From assembly GCA_030612785.1 (NCBI GenBank), contig JAUWNF010000091.1, positions 1-9,633 of the forward strand: a stretch of 9,633 bases of DNA. Direction: 5' to 3'. This DNA is from Phycisphaerales bacterium. Its GTDB lineage: Bacteria > Planctomycetota > Phycisphaerae > UBA1845. Within the stretch, counting starts at the first letter, position 1; every line of letters starts with the position of its first letter. Made by a program: the position numbers and the translations under genes. Of the stretch, positions 1-6,392 are shown piece after piece. The notes below the pieces were generated by a model. That model was given only the letters and a program-made list of their open reading frames with translations, was not told the DNA's origin and did no database searches.

Positions 1-389
1 GTGATGAGAGTCTTTCCCTTCAGAGCGACCAGCTCCTCGGTTTCGTCGACCCGGATGACCTTGCTCTTGTCGCCGGGCAGCACGATATCCTTGCCGTTGT
101 ACTTCTTGTGGATCACCGGCTTGACGTTTTTGCCCGAAGCCTCGGGGGAGGTGTCCATGTGGGCGAGCCAGGCGATGGTGGGGGCCTTCTTCACGTTGCC
201 CGCCACGGTGCCCATAACCACACCGTGCCGGTCGAGGCTCACGTCCGCAAGCCCAAGGACCTGCATCTCTTCAGCGAGCATTTTGCCCAGGTTCAATTGC
301 CCGGGTGAGCTCGGGTAGTCGGTGGTCTCCTCGACGGCGGTGGTTTCAACCTTGACGTAGCGTAAGAACCGATCCAGCAGCTTATTCAC
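1..389 (-). CDS. pepT: Peptidase T (tripeptide aminopeptidase), N-terminal part; runs off the left edge
   Basis: Reading leftwards from a GTG at 389-387, an open frame of 129 codons reaches the window edge without a stop. The family's usual length is about 400 residues, so roughly the first third is visible. The peptide starts VNKLLDRFLRYVKVETTA and contains AHMDTSPEASGKNVKP at about residues 76-91, the PepT signature around the first zinc-ligand motif HxD (His77, Asp79 here). PepT is a cytoplasmic di-zinc M20-family exopeptidase that removes the N-terminal residue from tripeptides. The remaining metal ligands and the dimerisation domain lie outside the window. The start is supported by GGAGGT (minus strand, 395-400) five bases upstream; the overlapping GTG at 394 meets a stop after three codons. 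The gene is transcribed divergently from the cytochrome cluster, and nothing suggests a shared function. Confidence 0.9.
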   Translation of the reverse strand, partial: MNKLLDRFLRYVKVETTAVEETTDYPSSPGQLNLGKMLAEEMQVLGLADVSLDRHGVVMGTVAGNVKKAPTIAWLAHMDTSPEASGKNVKPVIHKKYNGKDIVLPGDKSKVIRVDETEELVALKGKTLI

Positions 390-394
390 AACGC

Positions 395-400
395 ACCTCC
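395..400 (-). promoter_or_regulatory. Ribosome binding site deciding the pepT GTG start
   Basis: The minus strand reads GGAGGT five bases before the GTG at 389. This near-perfect Shine-Dalgarno sequence fixes the start even though the codon is not ATG. Confidence 0.75.
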
Positions 401-568
401 ACTGGGAATTAACCTTTGTCTCACGGCAGCCCGTCGCGGACGTTACCAGTACTGCCAGGCCTCAGGCCCGACACAACCGCACCCATCGAACGGGCCAGCG
501 TAGTTTGTAAGGTTTTCAGCCTCGCGCCGCAACTCTCCACCCGGCCCAGTTTCTTTGGCGAATCGCGG

Positions 569-597
569 TTGCACGATGGCGAGGCGCTGCCTAGAAT
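569..597 (+). promoter_or_regulatory. Candidate sigma70-type promoter for the cytochrome cluster
   Basis: TTGCAC at 569-574 and TAGAAT at 592-597 are separated by exactly 17 bases. The -10 box matches the consensus at five of six positions; the -35 box matches only the leading TTG. The promoter faces the beta-barrel gene and would start transcription near 605, giving a leader of about 138 nt. The sequence shows the boxes; their use is inferred. Confidence 0.45.
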
Positions 598-742
598 GCC
601 GATTCAGTAAAACGCCTGACGTTCCTGCCGGGTGGTAATCCGTGCCCGCAGGGGGGCGTCGGGTAGGTGGAAGGCGGGGGTTGGACGGGCGCGGCTGTGC
701 AGCCTCCGGGAACTCAACATCCTAATTCTGCGAAGGTAAGCT

Positions 743-2848
743 ATGCACGGCGCGGGCATACGCTTGAGCTTCATGTCGTCGATCATCTGCGGCCTGCTCG
801 CAGGATCGTTTCTCCCCCACGAAGCCAAGGCGGAAACAGAGTCGAAGGCGGACACCAAGACGAAGGACTACTTCACCCTCGACCGGCTGGACGCCTACCT
901 GGAATTCGAGGGTGACTACGGCCACACCAAGGTGCGCCAGCCCTATCGCGGGCTCATGCGCGGCAAAAGCACTCAGAGCAACCGCGACTACACCTTCCAA
1001 GAACGGATCGGGTTTAGCCTTGCGGGCACGGTGCTCGACCCCAGCTTCATCACCTTCGACGGCGACATTAGCTTCGCCCTGACCCAAAGCTGTCACGAGG
1101 AGCGCGGGTGGTTCTCCGCCCGCGACGACCACGATACCGGCCACCTGCTCCAGTACGACATGCGGGCCAACTTCTTCACCGGCAAGCTCTTGTCCGGATC
1201 GGTCTATGCCCTGCGCGTGGATGATCGGATCAGCCGCCGGTTCCTGCCGACCCTCGACGAGGAGCGCACCGGGTTCGGAACGAGTTGGGACTTCGCCCAC
1301 CAGAAGTTCCCCATGCACCTCAGCTACGACTACCTGGAGACCGATCGCACCGGCAACTGGGACGAACGCGACGACGAACACTTCACCGAGAGCACCTTCG
1401 TTTTCGGGGGTGAGGTGATTTTCACGGACCACCACCGCCTCAAGTACGACTACGAGCACGCGGAGACCAAGCAGGAGTATCAGGGGCTGGACCAGCCGTT
1501 CGATACCACCCGTGACCTTTTCACCCTGGAGCACGAGTTGGAGTTCGGCGGCAGCCACCAGCACGAGTTGAGAACGCTGGTGCACTGGCAGGAAGAAAGC
1601 GGCGATTTCGCCCGGGACTACTTCGAGATCGGTCCGCAACTGACCTTGCGCCACAGCGATCAGCTACAAACGCTGTATAAGTATCAGTTCAACCGCGAGA
1701 ACTACGAGGGGCTCGACGTCGAGACGCAGCGCTTCGACTTCCAACTGGTCCACCAGCTCTACAGCAACCTGACCACTACGGTAGACCTCTTCGCCCTGTA
1801 CGAGGACGTCGAGGACGACGTCAACACGCATCAGTACGGCGGTTCGGTGGACTGGCAGTACAACCGCAAGAACCCCTACGGGCACTTGTACGCCAATCTG
1901 GCCCTCGCCTACGACACTGAGAACCTCAGCGGTGACAGCGGGGTGCGCGTGGTAATAGACGAGTCGGCGGCCTTTCGCGACCCGGTCAACATCACTTTGC
2001 GCAACCGCAACGTGATCCCCAGCAGCATTGTGGTCGCGGACGCGTCCAATCGCCACTACTACCTCGCCGGGCGGGATTACATGGTCATCCGCATCGGCGA
2101 CGTCACGCAGTTGGCCCGAGTGCGCAGCGGTCGGATCGCCGACGGCGGCAACATCCTGGTGGACTACCAGTATCGCACGCCGACGCACGGCAAGATTGAC
2201 ACCATCCGGGTGGACGCCGGCGTGGAGCAGCGATTTAATAACGGGCTGACTCCCTACTATCGGTTTTCGTATCGGAATCAGGAGCGTCCGGACCACACTA
2301 CGGGTTTTTCCTTCGCGGACTTGTTGTACCAGCCCACCACCGGCTTCGCCCGCTACGCGGACCGCACCAATCACCATCGCCTGGGCGTGAAGTACGACCA
2401 CAAGCGCTTCGCGCTGGGCGCGGAGTATGAGATTTTCGACGACACCGTCGAGCCTTACGATGCCTTCCACCTTGACGGTCTGGTGCACATTCTCCAAACG
2501 CCGGAGCACACCCTGGACGCCTCGACGCGGTTCTCGCGCTTCTTTTTTGAAGGCGGCTACGACCGCCGCAACGTGACCATCATCGACGTGGAACTCGATC
2601 ACCGGTGGCAACTGCGAGAGAACATGTCGATCTTCGATCGTGTAGCTTACCGGTGGGAGGATGATTCGGTTGACGGCATCACCCGCGCGTGGGACGTCGC
2701 CGCCGGGTTGGATTACGTGATGGGCGACCTGACGGCGGAACTGACCTTCGAGTACGATCGGCTTGATTTGCCCGAGTCGGATGAGGACGATTTCGGCGTT
2801 TACCTGCGGGTTCGTAGAGACATTCCCAATGTGCTGGCCCGACGTTAA
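743..2848 (+). CDS. Large outer-membrane beta-barrel protein, possibly porin of an electron conduit
   Basis: The 701-aa protein begins with a probable Sec signal peptide cleaved after AKA (residue 30). The rest is almost entirely short alternating polar/hydrophobic stretches rich in aromatic and acidic residues (YLEFEGDYG, LKYDYEHAE, RFALGAEYEIFDD, LTAELTFEYDRLD), the pattern of transmembrane beta-strands. At about 670 mature residues it is close in size to MtrB-type 26-strand porins, but I cannot assign it to that family. Residues 401-478 break the pattern: they run from VRVVIDESAAFRDPVNI to ILVDYQYRTP and look like a compact inserted beta-domain, perhaps a plug or surface domain. The mature protein has one cysteine (Cys117) and no heme motif. 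The last strand is probably near DFGVYLRVRRDI; the C-terminus LARR lacks the usual terminal aromatic. The ATG start has AAGG six bases upstream. It is the first gene of the cluster, so it may form the outer-membrane channel for the cytochromes encoded downstream. Confidence 0.82.
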   Translation: MHGAGIRLSFMSSIICGLLAGSFLPHEAKAETESKADTKTKDYFTLDRLDAYLEFEGDYGHTKVRQPYRGLMRGKSTQSNRDYTFQERIGFSLAGTVLDPSFITFDGDISFALTQSCHEERGWFSARDDHDTGHLLQYDMRANFFTGKLLSGSVYALRVDDRISRRFLPTLDEERTGFGTSWDFAHQKFPMHLSYDYLETDRTGNWDERDDEHFTESTFVFGGEVIFTDHHRLKYDYEHAETKQEYQGLDQPFDTTRDLFTLEHELEFGGSHQHELRTLVHWQEESGDFARDYFEIGPQLTLRHSDQLQTLYKYQFNRENYEGLDVETQRFDFQLVHQLYSNLTTTVDLFALYEDVEDDVNTHQYGGSVDWQYNRKNPYGHLYANLALAYDTENLSGDSGVRVVIDESAAFRDPVNITLRNRNVIPSSIVVADASNRHYYLAGRDYMVIRIGDVTQLARVRSGRIADGGNILVDYQYRTPTHGKIDTIRVDAGVEQRFNNGLTPYYRFSYRNQERPDHTTGFSFADLLYQPTTGFARYADRTNHHRLGVKYDHKRFALGAEYEIFDDTVEPYDAFHLDGLVHILQTPEHTLDASTRFSRFFFEGGYDRRNVTIIDVELDHRWQLRENMSIFDRVAYRWEDDSVDGITRAWDVAAGLDYVMGDLTAELTFEYDRLDLPESDEDDFGVYLRVRRDIPNVLARR

Positions 2849-2882
2849 ACCATTGTATGCGAACCGGCGCCATTCATCCGAG

Positions 2883-3003
2883 CCCCGAGCGCAAGCGAGG
2901 GGACAGGGATGTAGCGTCACCCCTTGTGGGTGGCGAACAACGACGGTGCGCCGCCCACAAGGGACAACGCTACAGTACCGCAGGTCCGCACAGCGGACCC
3001 TGC
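2883..3003. repeat. Three consecutive palindromic (REP-like) repeats
   Basis: Three hairpins follow each other. The first, at 2883-2902, is CCCC-GA-GC-GCAA-GC-GA-GGGG: a GCAA tetraloop with tandem G/A opposing pairs. The second pairs 2911-2935 with 2949-2973: GTAGCGT with ACGCTAC, a three-base mismatch, CCCTTGTGGG with CCCACAAGGG, then five more pairs including one T/G. Its loop is 13 bases. The third pairs 2980-2989 with 2993-3003 around ACA, with one bulged base (GGTCCGC with GCGGACC at its core). Composition and spacing suggest an interspersed repeat cluster, as I remember from planctomycete genomes. It fills the gap between the barrel gene and the first propeller lipoprotein and runs into the latter's signal peptide. 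It could also act as an attenuator or RNA-processing site. Confidence 0.75.
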
Positions 3004-4022
3004 TGGCGTTGACGAGTTGCCTCACCGTAGCCGGGTTGCTGAGTGGTTGCGCCGCACCGCGGGGGGATTTGTTCCCGCTCATCGACCCGCCGCTGGTCTG
3101 GCCGGCGGCGCCTGAGACCCCGCGCATCAAGCTGGTGGGCGAGTTACGCGGCAGCATGGACCTCAGTGCGGCGGTGTCCGGCGGCGAGGTTTTCAAGTCC
3201 ACTTTCCGCGGGCCGCGCCCGCCGATCCCGTTCTCCAGCCCGCATTCGGTGGCCGTTCATGCCGGGCATCTGCTCGCCGTGGCCGACGGCAGCGCCTCGG
3301 CCGTCCACCTCATCGATCTCGACAAACGCACGCACACCCTGGTCAGCGGATGGGCGGACGAACGTTTCGGTGCGCCGATCGGGGTTACGTGGGCGGGGCG
3401 GCGGCTTTTCGTCACCGATGCCGAGCGGCACGAGGTGGTCGAACTGGACACGCGTGGGAACTGTCACAACCGGTTCGGTGCGGACCTCTTGAAACGCCCG
3501 GTCGGCATCGTCCACGTCGCTGCGCGCAATCGGCTCTACGTGGTTGACGGCGGGGCCCACACGATCGTGGTGTTCGATCTTTCGGGGCACGAGGTGGCCC
3601 GGATCGGACACAACGGCGCTGCTCCGGGTGAGTTCAACTATCCGTCACACATTACCTGGGACGGCGGCGACCACCTGCTGGTCGCGGATACCGGCAACTT
3701 CCGCGTGCAATTGCTGGACCTCGACGGGGGCTGCGTACGGGTCATCGGCCAGAAGGGTGACGGGGCGGGCGACTTCTCGCTGCCCAAGGGCGTCGCCTTT
3801 GACGGTGACGGACATCTGTACGTCGTTGACAGCCACTTTGAGAACGTTCAGATATTCGACCTCCAGGGTCGGTTACTGTTGGCGTTTGGGCATGAAGGGA
3901 CGGGACGGGGCCAGTTCGCCCTGCCCGCCGGATTGACCATTGACTGGGACAACCGCATCTGGGTGGCGGACTCCGCCAACCGTCGCATCCAGGTATTTGC
4001 CTATTTGAGGGACGCCGGATGA
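2946..4022 (+). CDS. NHL-repeat six-bladed beta-propeller lipoprotein (first copy)
   Basis: From the GTG at 2946 the protein has 358 residues. A basic n-region (RRPQ...YRRSAQR) and a hydrophobic core lead to the lipobox LLSGC, with the lipidated cysteine at residue 35. A Pro-rich segment (DPPLVWPAAPETPRI) follows, then six NHL-type blades at about residues 100-126, 143-171, 184-221, 232-268, 279-314 and 326-353. The best blades read SLPKGVAFDGDGHLYVVDS and ALPAGLTIDWDNRIWVADS. NHL propellers usually bind partners; no enzyme active site is evident. The protein is probably anchored to a membrane facing the periplasm or cell exterior. The frame is open back to 2763, inside the barrel gene, but that part is repeat DNA and not protein-like. 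GTG 2946 is the best start, though it lacks a good ribosome binding site; TTG 2853 is the alternative. The stop overlaps the cytochrome start (ATGA), implying coupled translation. Confidence 0.85.
   Translation: MRRPQGTTLQYRRSAQRTLLALTSCLTVAGLLSGCAAPRGDLFPLIDPPLVWPAAPETPRIKLVGELRGSMDLSAAVSGGEVFKSTFRGPRPPIPFSSPHSVAVHAGHLLAVADGSASAVHLIDLDKRTHTLVSGWADERFGAPIGVTWAGRRLFVTDAERHEVVELDTRGNCHNRFGADLLKRPVGIVHVAARNRLYVVDGGAHTIVVFDLSGHEVARIGHNGAAPGEFNYPSHITWDGGDHLLVADTGNFRVQLLDLDGGCVRVIGQKGDGAGDFSLPKGVAFDGDGHLYVVDSHFENVQIFDLQGRLLLAFGHEGTGRGQFALPAGLTIDWDNRIWVADSANRRIQVFAYLRDAG
4007..4012 (+). promoter_or_regulatory. Ribosome binding site for the dodecaheme cytochrome
   Basis: GAGGGA ends six bases before the ATG at 4019 and lies within the last codons of the propeller gene. 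It supports the ATGA overlap start. Confidence 0.6.
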
Positions 4023-5794
4023 GGGCGACACTGATTCAACGATTGATTGTCTTAACGGCAGGATTGATCGCCACGGCCGCGTTTGCGGATGAATCGATCG
4101 TCAACTCCAAGCACGACCTATCGGTCCGTGGCCCCGGGGCGATTCGGGCGGTGACCGAAAACGAAATTTGCGTTTTCTGTCACACCCCGCACAACGCCGC
4201 CCCGCAGACCCCGCTGTGGAACCGCGAGAACCCGCGCGTGCACTACCGCATCTACGAGAGTTCCACCACCGACGCGCGTATCGACCAGCCGTCGGGGCCG
4301 TCCAAGATGTGCCTCAGTTGCCACGACGGCTCGATGGCCTTGGGCAATCTGCTCTCCCGGCCGCAGACGCATCCGGTGGTTATGACCGCCCGGACCATCC
4401 CACCCGGCACCACCGACCTGACCAACGACCTGTCGGACGACCATCCGATCGGGTTCCGCTACGACCGGGCCTTGTCCAACCGGGACCCCCAACTTCGCCC
4501 CCCCGAGCTGGTGACGCGCGACCTGCCGATGGGCGTGCACCACGAGGTGCACTGCACCACGTGTCACGATCCGCATGACAATGAGCTGGGCGACTTCCTG
4601 CGGGTTTCCGACCAGATGTCCGCCATCTGCGTAACCTGCCACGACATGGACGGTTGGCCCCTCGGTTCGCACGCCACCAGCGGCAAACGCACCACCAATC
4701 GAATCGTCGACCCGCGCGAGCGGCTCAAGTATCACTCGGTGGCCGACAACGGCTGCACTAACTGCCACAAGATTCACTCGGCGCCCGAGCGCGAGCGATT
4801 GCTCCGCTTCAGACGCGAGGAGGACAACTGCCTGAACTGCCACAGCGGCGCGGTGGCCAGCTTCAACATCGCCGCGGACATCGGCAAGCGCTCGGCCCAC
4901 AACCCCAGGATCCGCACCGGGGTTCACGACCCCACCGAGAACTTCTTCACCATGCGGCGGCACGTCGAGTGCGTCGATTGCCACAATCCCCACGCCGTAC
5001 AGCACAACCCCTTCGGTACCGTACAGGGCACGCGCGGGCAATTGGTGAAGGGGCCCGGGCTGCACGTTTCCGGCGTAACCATCACCGGCCGCCGGATCGA
5101 TAACGCCCGCTTCGCTTACGAGATCTGTTTCAAATGCCACTCCAACAGCGTCTTCCGGCCGCGGCTGAACACGGCGCGCGAAGTCAGCCAGACCAACGTG
5201 CGTATGGAGTTCCAGACCCGCAACCCGTCGTTCCATCCGGTGGCGGGCCCGCGGCGCAATCGCGACGTGGTCAGCCTGATCCCACCGCTCCGCGTAGGCA
5301 GCATCATCACCTGCACCGACTGCCACAACAGCGACAACGCTCGCTCAGCGGGCGGCACGGGCCCCAACGGCCCGCACGGGTCGCGCTTCGAGCCGTTACT
5401 GCTCAGGAACTACGACACCAACGATTACACCACCGAGAGCGCCCAGTCCTATGCCCTGTGCTATGAGTGCCACAGTCGCGAGAGCATCCTGAACGACGAA
5501 AGCTTCTCGCGCCACCGCCGGCACATCGTGGACATTCAAACCCCGTGCAGCGTCTGCCACGATCCTCACGGGGTGCAAGGTAACAGCCGCCGACACAGCA
5601 ACCTGATCAATTTCGATCTCTCCGTCGTGCGTCCGGTCGCCGGGCGGGGCGTCGAATACGTCGATACCGGGCGGATGTCCGGAACCTGTACGATGACCTG
5701 TCATGGTTTCCAGCACGTGGATTTCCCGTACGCGCAGGCGTTCGGCAAGGTAACCGGTCGAACCGGCCGACTTTCACGAGGAGCCAGCCGATGA
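4019..5794 (+). CDS. Secreted dodecaheme c-type cytochrome (11 CXXCH plus one CX3CH)
   Basis: The 591-aa protein has a Sec signal peptide cleaved after AFA (residue 23), so it matures outside the cytoplasm, where hemes are attached. CXXCH motifs lie at residues 51, 98, 179, 204, 246, 271, 318, 370, 432, 481 and 510, and a CX3CH motif (CTMTCH) at 557-562. They fall into six pairs, often CxxCH-x-PH followed by a second CxxCH, as in doubled-CXXCH multiheme cytochromes. Residues 24-208 form a tetraheme module: SKHDLS, CVFCHTPH, PLWNR, CLSCHDGS, DHPIG, CTTCHDPH, CVTCH. The same module makes up the whole of the next protein. Extra histidines (SKHD, DHP, HDPH, HNPH) could be distal axial ligands. 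There is no lipobox or transmembrane segment after the signal peptide. Translation is coupled to both neighbours by ATGA overlaps. The expected role is electron transfer in or across the outer membrane; the partner and direction are unknown. Confidence 0.93.
   Translation: MRATLIQRLIVLTAGLIATAAFADESIVNSKHDLSVRGPGAIRAVTENEICVFCHTPHNAAPQTPLWNRENPRVHYRIYESSTTDARIDQPSGPSKMCLSCHDGSMALGNLLSRPQTHPVVMTARTIPPGTTDLTNDLSDDHPIGFRYDRALSNRDPQLRPPELVTRDLPMGVHHEVHCTTCHDPHDNELGDFLRVSDQMSAICVTCHDMDGWPLGSHATSGKRTTNRIVDPRERLKYHSVADNGCTNCHKIHSAPERERLLRFRREEDNCLNCHSGAVASFNIAADIGKRSAHNPRIRTGVHDPTENFFTMRRHVECVDCHNPHAVQHNPFGTVQGTRGQLVKGPGLHVSGVTITGRRIDNARFAYEICFKCHSNSVFRPRLNTAREVSQTNVRMEFQTRNPSFHPVAGPRRNRDVVSLIPPLRVGSIITCTDCHNSDNARSAGGTGPNGPHGSRFEPLLLRNYDTNDYTTESAQSYALCYECHSRESILNDESFSRHRRHIVDIQTPCSVCHDPHGVQGNSRRHSNLINFDLSVVRPVAGRGVEYVDTGRMSGTCTMTCHGFQHVDFPYAQAFGKVTGRTGRLSRGASR
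5687..5704 (+). other. Non-canonical CX3CH heme-attachment motif (heme 12)
   Basis: The codons read C-T-M-T-C-H at residues 557-562, with three rather than two residues between the cysteines, in the context GTCTMTCHGFQH. The reading frame is intact on both sides and a following histidine could be the distal ligand. It is therefore more likely a genuine variant site than an error. CX3CH sites are known in some multiheme cytochromes. Confidence 0.7.
5778..5783 (+). promoter_or_regulatory. Ribosome binding site for the tetraheme cytochrome
   Basis: GAGGAG lies seven bases before the ATG at 5791, inside the end of the dodecaheme gene. It is the strongest Shine-Dalgarno in the cluster, suggesting this small cytochrome may be made in higher amount. 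Confidence 0.65.
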
Positions 5795-6369
5795 AACGTG
5801 CCGTGATCGTTGGGGGAGCGGTGGTCGTGATGACGCTCGTCTGCGGATGGGCGTTCGCCGACCTGGAGGGTTCCAAGCACGATTTCACCACCGCCGCGTG
5901 GGAGGGGTTCGACAAGTGCGGCACTTGCCATACGCCCGCGGGCGAGGAGCCCAAGACGCCGCCGTTGTGGAACACGCGGGCCGACCTGACCAAACGCTTC
6001 GGGCGCACCGCCACCAGCAAGTCGAACCCCGGCATGGGGACGCTCAGTTGCCTCCGCTGCCACGATGGGACCATCGCCAAGGACGCCACCGGGGCGGTTA
6101 GCAAGGAACGCTTTGGTCACCGGCAGCACCCCGGGCGATTTACCACCGGACACGGACGGACCGACCACCCCGTCGGGGTGGACTATCCCAAGATCGCCAA
6201 GGGCTATCGCCCGCTGACCTCGGTGCTCTCGGGGTGGAAGGTGACGCTTCCGGGCGGCAAGGTCGAGTGCAGTTCGTGTCACGATCCCCACAACGAGTCC
6301 GGTCGCAAGCACATGCTCGTGATGACCAACGCCCGCAGTGCCCTGTGCCTCAAGTGCCACCGGAAGTAG
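5791..6369 (+). CDS. Secreted tetraheme c-type cytochrome
   Basis: The 192-aa protein has a Sec signal peptide cleaved after AFA (residue 23) and a mature chain of 169 residues. Four CXXCH motifs start at residues 43, 87, 160 and 186; the last ends two residues before the C-terminus. The order GSKHDFT, CGTCHTPA, PLWNT, CLRCHDGT, DHPVG, CSSCHDPH, CLKCHRK matches residues 24-208 of the preceding dodecaheme protein step by step, so the two are paralogous modules. A His-rich stretch lies at residues 110-126 (H110, H113, H121, H126). The start overlaps the upstream stop (ATGA). Small secreted tetraheme cytochromes can be soluble carriers or, as with OmcE, subunits of extracellular cytochrome filaments; the sequence alone does not decide. 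Near-equimolar or excess synthesis relative to the dodecaheme protein is suggested by the coupling and the strong ribosome binding site. Confidence 0.92.
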   Translation: MKRAVIVGGAVVVMTLVCGWAFADLEGSKHDFTTAAWEGFDKCGTCHTPAGEEPKTPPLWNTRADLTKRFGRTATSKSNPGMGTLSCLRCHDGTIAKDATGAVSKERFGHRQHPGRFTTGHGRTDHPVGVDYPKIAKGYRPLTSVLSGWKVTLPGGKVECSSCHDPHNESGRKHMLVMTNARSALCLKCHRK

Positions 6370-6392
6370 ATTGACGATTAGGGATTGGCAGG

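Larger units (their letters stand above)
390..742. other. Intergenic region between divergent pepT and the cytochrome cluster
   Basis: This 353-bp stretch holds no convincing gene; the 64-codon frame starting with TTG at 416 has no ribosome binding site or recognisable sequence. It carries the pepT ribosome binding site at the left and the promoter candidate at 569-597. If that promoter is used, it leaves a leader of about 140 nt before the barrel gene. The leader is very G-rich and contains a short GGCT/AGCC hairpin at 693-704, plus GTTCC (621-625) that could pair with GGAAC (709-713). I see no known riboswitch motif, including the GEMM/c-di-GMP pattern sometimes found before cytochrome genes. 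I found no clear promoter for pepT. Confidence 0.6.

Noticed and set aside
416..610. 64-codon plus-strand frame in the first intergenic region
   Set aside because: TTG start, no ribosome binding site, no recognisable sequence, and it covers the promoter candidate.
600..742. GEMM/c-di-GMP or 3',3'-cGAMP riboswitch in the cluster leader, as seen before some cytochrome genes
   Set aside because: The conserved GCAAA-type cores are absent. Only short G-rich hairpins are visible.
2763..2945. Upstream extension of the first propeller lipoprotein to an ATG at 2763
   Set aside because: It would overlap 86 bases of the barrel gene, read through the palindromes and place a long polar segment before the lipoprotein signal peptide. 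The residues do not look like a conserved domain.
2857..3012. Frame of about 51 codons starting MRTGAIHPSPERKRGD
   Set aside because: It is almost entirely encoded by palindromic repeat DNA and ends inside the signal peptide of the propeller lipoprotein. It is kept only as a possible ancestral start.
722..3202. Long minus-strand open frames (310 and 512 codons) opposite the barrel gene
   Set aside because: They are low-complexity Val/Gly/Ala/Arg-rich antisense shadows of a GC-rich gene, without ribosome binding sites or recognisable domains. The plus strand encodes a coherent signal peptide and barrel.
4118..5326. 402-codon minus-strand frame opposite the dodecaheme cytochrome
   Set aside because: The plus-strand frame has 12 ordered heme motifs and a signal peptide; the antisense frame is a compositional shadow.
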